From the NCBI RefSeq assembly GCF_004634385.1, contig NZ_CP037895.1, positions 2,083,245 through 2,147,244 on the forward strand: 64,000 nucleotides of DNA. The letters run 5' to 3'. Positions 44,920-53,162 of this stretch are shown here, one piece after another. The translations under genes and the position numbers were made by a program. The DNA is from Thermaerobacter sp. FW80. Lineage in GTDB: Bacteria > Bacillota > Sulfobacillia > Thermaerobacterales > Thermaerobacteraceae. How positions within the stretch are numbered: the first letter of the stretch is position 1; every line of letters starts with the position of its first letter. A model generated the notes under the pieces. That model was not told the DNA's origin. It did not search any database and saw nothing but the letters and a program-made list of their open reading frames with translations.

Positions 44920-45119
44920 TGCCCGCCTGGTGGCGGTGGACCCGGCGCGGCCGATCCGCGCCGCCGGCCTCGCGGGCGTCGGGGCCTGGCGGCGCCGAGG
45001 GCGGCCGGTGCCATCCGGGGTGCAGGGGGCGCGGGGGTGGCGGAAGGGCCGCGGCGCGCCTCACCCCGGGGCGCTGGCGGGAAGCCGGCACCGGCTCATC
45101 GCTGGGTAAGACCGGCACC
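44920..45119 (+). other. Spacer after dapA, nothing recognised
   Basis: About 200 bp of GC-rich sequence after the dapA stop with no supported gene. The following 70 bp are clearly different (hairpin, palindrome, promoter) and are listed separately. Confidence 0.5.
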
Positions 45120-45139
45120 GCCGATCCGCAAGGATCGGC
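45120..45139 (+). terminator. Tetraloop hairpin after dapA
   Basis: GCCGATCC (45120-45127) and GGATCGGC (45132-45139) enclose a GCAA tetraloop. No T-run follows, so it is at best a weak terminator; it could also shield the 3' end of the dapA transcript. Confidence 0.45.
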
Positions 45140-45141
45140 TG

Positions 45142-45180
45142 CCTGAAACAGATGACGATGTTTCAGGTAACGGATATAAT
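45142..45180 (+). promoter_or_regulatory. rnj promoter overlapped by an operator-like inverted repeat
   Basis: CCTGAAACA (45142-45150) and TGTTTCAGG (45159-45167) are exact inverted repeats 8 bp apart. The candidate -35 ATGACG (45152-45157) lies in the gap between them; 17 bp further is a perfect TATAAT (45175-45180). A dimeric repressor on this palindrome would cover the -35. Some 270 nt of leader follow. The regulator is unknown. Confidence 0.7.
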
Positions 45181-45310
45181 AGCGGCAGCGGATTCGGGTT
45201 CGGGATGCCACCGCGCCGTGGCGCGGGGGCATTTCTTTGTGTGCCGAAGGCGCCCCGCCGCCCGTCCTGCGGGCCGCCGCGCAGGCGGGGGCGGGGCATG
45301 GGGGCGGGCG

Positions 45311-45364
45311 GACGCGAGGCCGGCGGCCTCGCGTCGCGAACCGGCGCCCGCCGGCGGGCGCCGG
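45311..45364 (+). promoter_or_regulatory. Two stable hairpins in the rnj leader
   Basis: GACGCGAGGCC/GGCCTCGCGTC (45311-45321 with 45325-45335, 3-nt loop) and a 24-bp perfect palindrome of 12-bp arms (45341-45352 with 45353-45364). They lie between the promoter and the RNase J ribosome site and would shape access of ribosomes or of RNase J itself. Confidence 0.55.
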
Positions 45365-45459
45365 GTTCCTCCTCCCAGGCGGAGCGGCCTGCATCGCCCC
45401 GGCCGGCCGTCCTGGGACGCGCGTGCCCCCGCCCCCGAAGGAGAAGGAGGTGGACGGGG

Positions 45460-47133
45460 ATCGCGGCACAGGGTAAGGGATCCGCGGTCACGATCGTGCC
45501 GCTGGGCGGCCTGGGCGAGATCGGCAAGAACATGCTGGTCTTGGAGACGGAGCAGGACCTGATCGTCATCGACGCGGGACTGGCCTTCCCCGGCGACGAC
45601 ATGCCCGGCGTGGACGTCGTGATCCCGGACTACACCTATCTCGTCGAGCGACGCCAGAAGCTTCGCGGCATCTTCCTGACCCACGGGCACGAGGACCACA
45701 TCGGCGGGATCCCCTACCTGCTCAAGGAGGTCCAGGCGCCCATCTACGCCACGCGCCTCACCCTGGGCCTGGTGGAGCGCAAGCTCGAGGAGGAGAAGCG
45801 AGCGCTGCCGCCCCGGTCGCGGGCCATCCGCCCCGGGGAGCGGGTCAAGGCCGGCGCCTTCACGGTGGAGCCGTTCCTGGTCAACCACAGCATCCCGGAC
45901 TCCGTCGGGTTCGCCATCCGCACGCCGGTGGGCCTGTTCATCCACACCGGCGACTTCAAGTTCGACCAGACGCCCATCGACGGGCGGGCGGCGGACTACC
46001 ACCGGCTGGCGGCCTACGGCGCCGAGGGCGTCCACGTGCTGATGATGGACAGCACCAACGCCGAGCGGCCCGGGGTGACGGGGTCGGAGCGCCAGGTGGG
46101 CGAGGCGCTGGCCGACGTGTTCCGCCAGGCGCGGGGGCGCATCCTGATCGCCAGCTTCGCCAGCCACCTGCACCGGCTGCAGCAGGTGTTCGACCTGGCG
46201 GCCCAGTTCAAGCGGCGCCTGGCGGTCATCGGGCGCAGCATGGAGAACGCCGTCGAGGTGGCGATGAAGCTGGGGTACCTGCGGGACAGCGGCGGCGTCC
46301 TGACCCCGGCGGACAAGATCGGCGACCTCGCGCCCGAGCGGGTCGTGGTGCTGATGACCGGCAGCCAGGGCGAGCCCCTGTCGGCCCTGGCCCGGGCGGC
46401 GACGGGCGAGCTGCGCCGCCTGGAGCTGATGCAGGGGGACACGGTGGTCATCGCCGCCAACCCGATCCCGGGCAACGAGAAGCTGGTGCAGCGCACCATC
46501 GACAACCTGTTCCGGCGCGGCTGCCACGTGATCTACGGCCCCCACGCCGGTGTGCACGTCTCGGGCCACGGGTCGCGGGAGGAGCTGCGGCTGATGCTCA
46601 ACCTGACGCGGCCGCGGTTCTTCATCCCGGTCCACGGCGAGTACCGGCACCTCCTGCACAACGCCGAGCTGGCCCGGTCCGTGGGGATCCCCGATGGGAA
46701 CATCCTCATCGGCGAGAACGGCACGGTCTTCGAGGTCACGGCCGCGAGCGCGCGCATCCGCGGTCGGGTGGCGGCCGGCGCGGTGATGGTCGACGGCCTG
46801 GGGGTCGGCGACGTCGGCAACGTGGTCCTGCGCGACCGGCGGCAGCTGGCCCAGGACGGCGTGCTGATCGTCGCCATGGTGCTGCACCGCGAGCAGCGCA
46901 AGGTGATCTCGGGCCCCGACCTGATCACCCGCGGCTTCGTGTACATGCGCGAGTCGGAGGACCTGCTGGCCGAGGCCCGGGAGCGGGCGGTCAAGGCGCT
47001 GAACGGGATCGACGAGCAGGACATCACCGAGTGGTCGAACATCAAGGCGGCGGTGCGCGACGCCCTGGGCAAGTTCCTCTACGAGCGCACGGGCCGACGT
47101 CCGGTGATCCTGCCCATCGTGTTGGAGGTGTAG
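45460..47133 (+). CDS. rnj: Ribonuclease J, apparent ATC start codon
   Basis: 5'-exo/endoribonuclease of the metallo-beta-lactamase/beta-CASP family. Reading from ATC 45460 gives 557 residues, equal to typical RnjA/RnjB (about 555). Zinc motifs: [49 protein letters not shown]; beta-[50 protein letters not shown]. No ATG, GTG or TTG lies in frame near the expected N-terminus; AAGGAGG (45444-45450) is 9 bp before ATC. GTG 45450 is out of frame and stops after 8 codons; ATG 45298 would add 54 unlike residues. A sequence error cannot be excluded. Same position as rnjB in B. subtilis. Confidence 0.92.
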   Translation: MAAQGKGSAVTIVPLGGLGEIGKNMLVLETEQDLIVIDAGLAFPGDDMPGVDVVIPDYTYLVERRQKLRGIFLTHGHEDHIGGIPYLLKEVQAPIYATRLTLGLVERKLEEEKRALPPRSRAIRPGERVKAGAFTVEPFLVNHSIPDSVGFAIRTPVGLFIHTGDFKFDQTPIDGRAADYHRLAAYGAEGVHVLMMDSTNAERPGVTGSERQVGEALADVFRQARGRILIASFASHLHRLQQVFDLAAQFKRRLAVIGRSMENAVEVAMKLGYLRDSGGVLTPADKIGDLAPERVVVLMTGSQGEPLSALARAATGELRRLELMQGDTVVIAANPIPGNEKLVQRTIDNLFRRGCHVIYGPHAGVHVSGHGSREELRLMLNLTRPRFFIPVHGEYRHLLHNAELARSVGIPDGNILIGENGTVFEVTAASARIRGRVAAGAVMVDGLGVGDVGNVVLRDRRQLAQDGVLIVAMVLHREQRKVISGPDLITRGFVYMRESEDLLAEARERAVKALNGIDEQDITEWSNIKAAVRDALGKFLYERTGRRPVILPIVLEV

Positions 47134-47170
47134 CGACGGGCGGCAGGCCGGAAGGCCTGCCGCCCTCGTC
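47134..47170 (+). terminator. Hairpin after rnj
   Basis: GGGCGGCAGGCC (47138-47149) pairs with GGCCTGCCGCCC (47154-47165), GGAA loop, with three more outer pairs across a bulge. It follows the stop codon by a few bases; no T-run. Confidence 0.6.
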
Positions 47171-47233
47171 CCTCCCCCTCGCGCCGACGGCCCGCCGCGG
47201 CGGTGGCGGCGCAGCGGCGCCGGGCCCGCGGCG

Positions 47234-47262
47234 TTGGCGCGCCCGTCGGGGCGGCCATACTA
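47234..47262 (+). promoter_or_regulatory. tepA promoter
   Basis: TTGGCG (47234-47239), 16-bp spacer, CATACT (47256-47261). The 15-mer GGGGCGGCCATACTA (47248-47262) recurs exactly at 53123-53137 before the first GH18 gene, hinting at shared control. Confidence 0.55.
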
Positions 47263-47285
47263 GGCGCGAGGAGGGAGGGATACCC

Positions 47286-48386
47286 TTGCCCGCACGGGAC
47301 CCGCAGAGCCGGGCGACCCAGCCGGGGCCGCCCACCACCGTGCCGTACACGCCGACGCCGGCGCCGGTTCGTCCGGAACGACCCGAGGGCGACGGGGCGC
47401 GCGCCCCGAGCCCGCCCGCCATGGCGCAGGCGGCGGCCAACATCAAGGAGATGGGGACGGACCGCGTGCCCCAGTCGCCCCCCGACATCCACGTCCTCAC
47501 CATCGTCGGCCAGGTGGAGGGCCACCTCCAGCTGCCCGCCCAGAACAAGACCACCAAGTACGAGCACATCATCCCCCAGCTGGTGGCGGTGGAGCAGAAT
47601 CCCGCCATCAAGGGGCTGCTGGTGATCCTCAACACCGTGGGCGGCGACGTGGAGGCCGGCCTCGCCCTGGCCGAGTTGATCCGCTCGCTGTCGAAGCCCA
47701 AGGTCTCCATCGTCCTGGGCGGCGGCCACTCCATCGGCGTCCCCATCGCGGTGGCGGCGGACGTCAGCTTCATCGCGCCGACGGCCACGATGACCATCCA
47801 CCCGATCCGGCTGACCGGCCTCGTCATCGGCGTGCCCCAGAGCTACGAGTACCTGGACAAGATGCAGGAGCGCATCATCCGCTTCGTCGTCGAGAACTCC
47901 CGCATCAGCCGCGACCGGTTTCGCGAGCTGATGTTCCGCACCGGGGAGCTGGCGCGGGACATCGGCACCGTGCTGGTCGGGGAGGACGCGGTGCGCGAGG
48001 GGCTGATCGACGAGGTGGGCGGCCTGGCGCAGGCCGTTCAGCGCCTGAACCGGCTGATCGCGGAGCACCAGGCGCACCGGATGACCACGGCCGACGGCCC
48101 GGGGGCGCCGTGGACCGCGGGCGCGCCGCCCGCGGCGGGCCTCGGGGCCGGTGCGGCCCCCGCCCCGGGAGCGGGGGGTGCACCCGGTCTGGGGGTGCCC
48201 GATCCGGTGCCGCCGGGGACGGTCCCCGCGGCGCCTCCGGCCGGCTGGGGGCGAGGAGGGCCGGTGCCGGGGGCGCCGGGCGTTGCCGCCGGTGGCACCG
48301 GCGGGCGCCTCCCCGCGGCCGGACCCCGCGGGTCCACGATCGGCCCGGCGGAGGGCTCGGCCGGCGATCCCCGCGGCGTCCGCTGA
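47286..48386 (+). CDS. tepA: ClpP-fold protease TepA (YmfB) with low-complexity ends
   Basis: ClpP-like serine protease reported in B. subtilis as translocation-enhancing protein, encoded before spoIIIE. From TTG 47286 (GAGGAGGGAGGG upstream) it is 366 residues. Core about 55-265: [33 protein letters not shown], the nucleophile motif [15 protein letters not shown] and [12 protein letters not shown] with the catalytic His. The first 45 and last about 95 residues are Pro/Gly/Ala-rich; the 11-mer motif is at 47364-47374. The assignment rests on fold motifs and gene order. Confidence 0.9.
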   Translation: MPARDPQSRATQPGPPTTVPYTPTPAPVRPERPEGDGARAPSPPAMAQAAANIKEMGTDRVPQSPPDIHVLTIVGQVEGHLQLPAQNKTTKYEHIIPQLVAVEQNPAIKGLLVILNTVGGDVEAGLALAELIRSLSKPKVSIVLGGGHSIGVPIAVAADVSFIAPTATMTIHPIRLTGLVIGVPQSYEYLDKMQERIIRFVVENSRISRDRFRELMFRTGELARDIGTVLVGEDAVREGLIDEVGGLAQAVQRLNRLIAEHQAHRMTTADGPGAPWTAGAPPAAGLGAGAAPAPGAGGAPGLGVPDPVPPGTVPAAPPAGWGRGGPVPGAPGVAAGGTGGRLPAAGPRGSTIGPAEGSAGDPRGVR

Positions 48387-48651
48387 GGGCGCCGCGGCGG
48401 CGACCGCGGCCGGGACCCAGGCATCCGGGGGTCCTCCACCGCGCGGCGCCGCGCATCGGCCGCAAGGGGTGGGCCCGCGGCGGCCCCAGCGGGCCGGACC
48501 GCGGGCCCGGGCCCCGGCAACGACGCCCTCACCCGGTAGGCTGAGTCGGCGGCGGCACCCTCATTCTCCGGCTCCGCCGCGGCCGCCGGTGGGGCAGGCC
48601 CGCCGCGGCGACGGACGCGACGGGGCCCCGAACGAGGAAAGGAGGGTCGCC

Positions 48652-48873
48652 GTGCTGCTCTACACCATCGTCCCGCTGCACCAGGTCCTGGAAGGGTGGG
48701 ACCGCCCCCGCCCGGAGCCGGTGGAGGTGGATCTCGACGGCCGCACGGTCCTGGTGGAGCCGGACTCGCCCTGGGGCGGCCGCATCGTGCGGTTGCTCTC
48801 CGGCAATCCCGACGACTTCCTCGACCCGGCCTTCCAGCCGGGACGGCGCCTGTGGTGGTGGGGGCCCCGCTGA
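48652..48873 (+). CDS. ylzJ: YlzJ-like small protein
   Basis: 73 residues from GTG 48652, preceded by AAAGGAGGG. Matches the YlzJ pattern: LLYTIVPLHQVLEGW, then a middle VEVDLDGRTVLVEP and IVRLLSGNPDDFLDPAFQPG. Function unknown; conserved beside tepA and spoIIIE. The stop codon lies in the loop of a hairpin that also carries the -35 of uppP. The 265-bp gap from tepA shows no feature. Confidence 0.88.
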   Translation: MLLYTIVPLHQVLEGWDRPRPEPVEVDLDGRTVLVEPDSPWGGRIVRLLSGNPDDFLDPAFQPGRRLWWWGPR

Positions 48874-48898
48874 CGGCGGGGCCCCCGGCCGTTACAAT
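48860..48898 (+). promoter_or_regulatory. uppP promoter embedded in a hairpin
   Basis: GGGGGCCCCGC (48860-48870) pairs with GCGGGGCCCCC (48876-48886); the 5-nt loop contains the ylzJ stop. CTGACG (48870-48875) then serves as -35, 17 bp before TACAAT (48893-48898). The hairpin may end the tepA-ylzJ transcript while the DNA starts the uppP one. Confidence 0.6.
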
Positions 48899-48929
48899 GG
48901 GGAAAGTGCCGTGGTGAGGAGGAGTCGGC

Positions 48930-49784
48930 GTGGAGCTGTCCCTGGGGAAGGCGATCCTGCTCGGCGTGGTGCAAGGCCTCACGGAGTTCCTGCCGGTCTC
49001 CAGCAGCGGCCACCTGGCGGTGGCCGAGGACCTCCTGGGCGTCCGCCTGCCCGGCCTGACCTTCGAGGTGTTCGTCCACCTGGGGACCCTGGCGGCGGTG
49101 CTGGCGGTCTACGGTGCCGACCTCTGGGCCGCGGCGGCCGGGTTCCTCCGCAGCGGCGGTGGGCTCTGGGGCTCCCCCCGGGGCACCGACGGGAGCGGTT
49201 GGACGGCCATGGATCCCGCCACGCGCCTGGGCTGGCTGGTGGTCGTCGGGACGGTCCCCGCGGCCGTGGCGGGGCTCGCGCTGGAGGATGCCATCGCGGC
49301 GGCCTTCGACGCGCCGACCACGGTGGCGGTGTGCTGGATCGTGACGGGCTGCCTGCTGTGGTGGGCGGCCCGACGGTCGCCCTCCGGTCGGCCCCTGGAG
49401 CGGGCGACGCCGCTGGACGCCCTGGTAGTCGGCCTGTTCCAGGCCCTCGCCCTCTTGCCCGGCATCTCCCGTTCGGGGAGCACGCTGGTAGGCGGGCTGC
49501 TGCGCGGCCTCCAGCGGGAGGAGGCCGCCCGCCTGTCCTTCCTGCTGTCGGTGCCGGCCATCGCCGGCGCCGCCTTGCTCCAGATGCCGGAGGTGGCGGC
49601 CGTGGCCACGGTCGACGGTTGGGCGGCCCTGCTGGCCGGCGCCGTGACGGCGGCGGTGACGGGCTACGCCGCCATCCACTGGCTGCTGCGCTGGCTGGTG
49701 GCGGGACGGCTGGCATGGTTTGCATACTACCTGTGGACGGTTGCCATCCTCCTCTTGCTCTACCAGGGATGGCGCGGCGCGTAG
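48930..49784 (+). CDS. uppP: Undecaprenyl-diphosphatase UppP (BacA)
   Basis: Membrane phosphatase recycling undecaprenyl diphosphate for wall synthesis; overexpression gives bacitracin resistance in the family. 284 residues from GTG 48930 (GAGGAGGAG upstream). Signatures: LLGVVQGLTEFLPVSSSGHLAVAEDLLG with the catalytic Glu/Ser cluster, and ALALLPGISRSGSTLVGGLLRGLQREEAARLSFLLSVPAI. Mostly hydrophobic, about eight spans. Pairs functionally with uppS at 10 kb. Not at this site in B. subtilis. Confidence 0.96.
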   Translation: MELSLGKAILLGVVQGLTEFLPVSSSGHLAVAEDLLGVRLPGLTFEVFVHLGTLAAVLAVYGADLWAAAAGFLRSGGGLWGSPRGTDGSGWTAMDPATRLGWLVVVGTVPAAVAGLALEDAIAAAFDAPTTVAVCWIVTGCLLWWAARRSPSGRPLERATPLDALVVGLFQALALLPGISRSGSTLVGGLLRGLQREEAARLSFLLSVPAIAGAALLQMPEVAAVATVDGWAALLAGAVTAAVTGYAAIHWLLRWLVAGRLAWFAYYLWTVAILLLLYQGWRGA

Positions 49785-50141
49785 GCGGGGTCGCGGGGGC
49801 ACGGGCGGCGGCGTCGGCCGCGGTGCGCAGGGGGGCTGGTGGCGGTCTCGGCGCTGCTCGGCGCGGCGGCCTGGGCGGCGCGGTCGGCGGGTCCGGAGAT
49901 CGGGAGCGCACCGCAGCCGGGCGCGCCGCGTCGGCGAGCACAGCGCCGCCCGTTGGCATGTCCGCAGCGCCGATCGGGGGACCTCGAGGCGGCGGGGCCG
50001 AGCGGCCCTGCGTCCCGCCAAGGGCGATGGGCACAGGGTCCGGGGGCTCGGGACCGGCGGTTCCCGGGCCCTCGCTCGCGGCCGAGCCCCAGGAGATCGG
50101 CGTTCCCGGCCGAATGGGAGTTCTTCGAGGAGGGACGGACG
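49785..50141 (+). other. 357-bp uppP-ftsK spacer, no clear gene
   Basis: The ftsK frame is open back to 49839 but the extra 100 residues are Arg/Pro/Gly-rich and unlike FtsK; the strong ribosome site at 50127-50134 favours the later start. No promoter or T-run is seen. Confidence 0.5.
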
Positions 50142-52982
50142 GTGGCCCGGCGCAAGGTGGGGCGTCGCAGGGCGCCGGCGCGGCCGGACTCCGCCTGCCT
50201 GCGGTCGGAGGTGGCGGGCATCGTCCTGCTGGTGGCGGCCGCGGCGGCGGCGCTGGCGCTGGCCGAGGGTCCCGGGGCGGGCGGGGTCGTCGGCACGCAG
50301 CTGGCCGCCGGCCTGCGGTGGGTGCTGGGGCGGGCGGCGTGGGTGCTGCCGCCGCTGATGGCCGTGCGCGCCGTCGAGGCCCTGCTGGGCACCCCGGCGT
50401 CCCGCACCCGCCCCCGCCAGGCCGGCCTCGTGCTGGCGGTGGTCCTGGTGGCCGTGGCGGCGGCCCGTCCGTGCCCCGATCTCTGGTCGGCCACCTGTTT
50501 TCGCACCGGCGGCGGCCTGGTGGGCACGGTGGCGGGTTGGGCGCTGGCTCGCGCCTTCGGGGTCACGGGCGCGCTGGTAGCGTGGGTGGCGCTGGCCGTG
50601 CTGGCCGTGCGGCTCATCAGCGGCATCCCGCTGGCCGCCATGGCCGCCGCCGGAGGCCGCGGCGTGGCGGCGGCCGCCCGGCGACTGCGTCGGTGGGCAG
50701 GGGAGACGTTCCTGGCCGCCGAGGCGGACGAACCCGCCGCCGGCAGCGCGGCGTCGACCGCGGCGGCGTCCACGGCGGCAGGCGGCGGGCCCGCCGCACC
50801 GGTGACGTCGGCGGGCGCGGGCGGCGGCCGAGGGGGAACCGGCCCGGACGCCGGGGCCGACCCGAGCGGCGAGGCCCGAGGCGGGACGGAGGCGGGCACC
50901 AGGGGCCGGCCCTGGTGGCGGCGGTGGTGGGGTGGCCGCGCCCGGGAGGGCGCGGCCACCCCCGGCCCCGCGCCCGACGGGCGGGCTCTCTGGCGCGAGG
51001 CCGGGGCCGACGGCGACGGGGCCCTGGGGCTGCCGGGGCTCCAGCGCCTGGTGGAGCGCGCCCTCCAGGACGGCGGCCGGGACGGCCCGAGCCCCGGGGA
51101 GGAGCCCGCCGAGGCCGAGGAGCCGTCCGCCGGGGCCGCCGGGGCGGAGGCCCCGACGGCCCCGCTGGGAAGCCCGGCCCGGACCGCTTTGGCCGAGGAG
51201 GGGCGCCATGCCCCGATGCAGGCCCACGGCCCCCACTCGCTCCACGCTCAGGGGGCCGCCCACGGGCCCGGCACCCCCCGGGCGGCGGGCGCGGCGCCCC
51301 CTGGGGAGCCTGCCGCCGGGGCCGCCCCCTCCCCAGCCGCGGATGCGGGCGCGGAAGGGGCTGATCTCGGGCCGCGGGCCGGTTCGTCCGCCGAGGGGGC
51401 GTCCGGGCGATCCGGCGCCGCGCAGGGCGGCCGCGCGGCCGCAGGGCGCGGGGGAGCAAGCGACGGGCCCGGCGCCCCGGCGTCCCCGGCGGGTCCGACG
51501 GCGCCCTCGCCGACCTACCGGCTGCCCCCGCTGGAGCTGCTCAGCCGCGGCCGGCAGGGGTCCGCCGCGCGTCGCCAGCGGGAGATCCTGGAGAAGGCGG
51601 CGACGCTGCAGGATACCCTGGCCAGCTTTGGCGTGCAGGCGCGCATCGTCGACGTGGCGGTGGGCCCAGCCGTCACCCGCTTCGAGGTCGAGCCGGCTCG
51701 CGGGGTGAAGGTCAGCAAGATCCAGGCGCTGGCCAGCGACATCGCCCTGAGCCTGGCGGTGCCCGACGTCCGCATCGAGGCGCCCATCCCCGGCAAGGCA
51801 GCCGTCGGCATCGAGGTGCCCAACCGGGAGGTGGTGGCGGTGCAGCTCCGGGACGTGCTGGAGACGCCGGAGTTCGCCCGCTCCCGCTCGAAGCTGACGG
51901 TCGCCCTGGGACAGGACATCGCCGGCCAGCCGGTGGTCACCTCGCTGGACAAGCTGGTCCATCTGCTGATCGCCGGCGCCACGGGGTCGGGCAAGAGCGT
52001 CTGCATCAACGCGCTGATCACCAGCCTGCTCTTCAAGGCGCGGCCCGACGAGGTCAAGCTCCTGCTCATCGACCCCAAGGTGGTGGAGCTCAGCGCCTAC
52101 GACGGCATCCCCCACCTGATCGCGCCGGTGATCACCGACGCGCGCAAGGCGGCGGGCGCCCTGCAGTGGGCGGTCCGGGAGATGGAGCAGCGCTACGAGC
52201 GCTTCGCCAAGACCGGGGTGCGGGACGTCAGCCGCTACAACCTGCGCGCCCTACAGCAGGGGGAGCCGCCCCTGCCCCTCATGGTGGTGGTCATCGACGA
52301 GCTGGCGGATCTCATGATGGTGGCCCCGGTGGAGGTGGAGGACGCCATCCAGCGCCTGGCCCAGATGGCGCGGGCGGCCGGCATCCACCTGGTGGTGGCG
52401 ACGCAGCGCCCGTCGGTGGACGTGATCACGGGCGTCATCAAGGCCAACATCCCCTCGCGCATCGCCTTCGCCGTCTCGTCCCAGACGGACTCGCGGGTGA
52501 TCCTGGACGGGGCCGGGGCGGAGAAGCTGGTGGGCCGCGGCGACATGCTCTTCCTGCCCGTGGGGGCCACCAAGCCCGTGCGCGTCCAGGGCGCCTACAT
52601 CTCGGAGAAGGACCTGGAGGCGGTGCTGGCCTTCCTGCGCCGCCAGGCCCGGCCCGACTACGACCCCGAGGTGATGCGCGCGGAGGTGGAGGCCAGCGAG
52701 GGCCCGGCCGCCGCCGAGGACGACGACCTGTTCCCCCAGGCGGTGCGGGTGGTGCTGGAGGCGGGGCAGGCCTCCGTGTCCCTGATCCAGCGGCGCCTGC
52801 GGGTGGGCTACACCCGGGCCGGGCGGCTGATCGACATGATGGAGGAACGCGGCTACATCGGCCCGCATCAGGGGGCCAAGCCGCGGGACGTGCTGATCAC
52901 CTGGGAGGAGTTCCGCCGCCGCCACGGCGACGGCGGGCTGCCGCCGGCGCCGCCCTCGGCGCCCGGCGCCGGCGCCCCGTAG
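50142..52982 (+). CDS. spoIIIE: DNA translocase FtsK/SpoIIIE
   Basis: Hexameric motor pumping DNA through the division or sporulation septum. 946 residues from GTG 50142 (GAGGAGGG 8 bp upstream). About four membrane spans in residues 20-170; a Gly/Ala/Pro linker (about 190-455); alpha and beta domains with Walker A GATGSGKS (about 612), Walker B LMVVVIDELADLM (about 717), and a C-terminal winged-helix gamma domain (about 865-935, ASVSLIQRRLRVGYTRAGRLIDMMEERG) that reads orienting DNA motifs. The gene order tepA-ylzJ-spoIIIE supports the SpoIIIE role, but no second FtsK is visible to compare. Confidence 0.95.
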   Translation: MARRKVGRRRAPARPDSACLRSEVAGIVLLVAAAAAALALAEGPGAGGVVGTQLAAGLRWVLGRAAWVLPPLMAVRAVEALLGTPASRTRPRQAGLVLAVVLVAVAAARPCPDLWSATCFRTGGGLVGTVAGWALARAFGVTGALVAWVALAVLAVRLISGIPLAAMAAAGGRGVAAAARRLRRWAGETFLAAEADEPAAGSAASTAAASTAAGGGPAAPVTSAGAGGGRGGTGPDAGADPSGEARGGTEAGTRGRPWWRRWWGGRAREGAATPGPAPDGRALWREAGADGDGALGLPGLQRLVERALQDGGRDGPSPGEEPAEAEEPSAGAAGAEAPTAPLGSPARTALAEEGRHAPMQAHGPHSLHAQGAAHGPGTPRAAGAAPPGEPAAGAAPSPAADAGAEGADLGPRAGSSAEGASGRSGAAQGGRAAAGRGGASDGPGAPASPAGPTAPSPTYRLPPLELLSRGRQGSAARRQREILEKAATLQDTLASFGVQARIVDVAVGPAVTRFEVEPARGVKVSKIQALASDIALSLAVPDVRIEAPIPGKAAVGIEVPNREVVAVQLRDVLETPEFARSRSKLTVALGQDIAGQPVVTSLDKLVHLLIAGATGSGKSVCINALITSLLFKARPDEVKLLLIDPKVVELSAYDGIPHLIAPVITDARKAAGALQWAVREMEQRYERFAKTGVRDVSRYNLRALQQGEPPLPLMVVVIDELADLMMVAPVEVEDAIQRLAQMARAAGIHLVVATQRPSVDVITGVIKANIPSRIAFAVSSQTDSRVILDGAGAEKLVGRGDMLFLPVGATKPVRVQGAYISEKDLEAVLAFLRRQARPDYDPEVMRAEVEASEGPAAAEDDDLFPQAVRVVLEAGQASVSLIQRRLRVGYTRAGRLIDMMEERGYIGPHQGAKPRDVLITWEEFRRRHGDGGLPPAPPSAPGAGAP

Positions 52983-53122
52983 GCGGCGTGTGGCCTCCTG
53001 CCGGCGGCCTCCTGCCGGCGGTCCATCGGCGGGCGCGCGGCGCCCGTCATCCTGCGAACGCGCGGCGCACCGTCCCAACCCTGCGCAAACCTGCCGGCCC
53101 CGCGAGCCGCCCGCGGCCGGGC

Positions 53123-53137
53123 GGGGCGGCCATACTA
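53123..53137 (+). promoter_or_regulatory. CATACTA promoter-like 15-mer before the first GH18 gene
   Basis: GGGGCGGCCATACTA, identical to 47248-47262 before tepA. The CATACTA core is the only AT-rich part of the spacer. No -35 of sigma-A type is visible, so an alternative sigma factor is possible. Confidence 0.45.
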
Positions 53138-53162
53138 CGGCCGGAAAGCGAGGTGAGGGAGG

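Noticed and set aside
44920-45140. Lysine riboswitch near dapA
   Set aside because: The structured block lies downstream of the lysine genes and upstream of the rnj promoter, and no lysine-riboswitch features were recognised.
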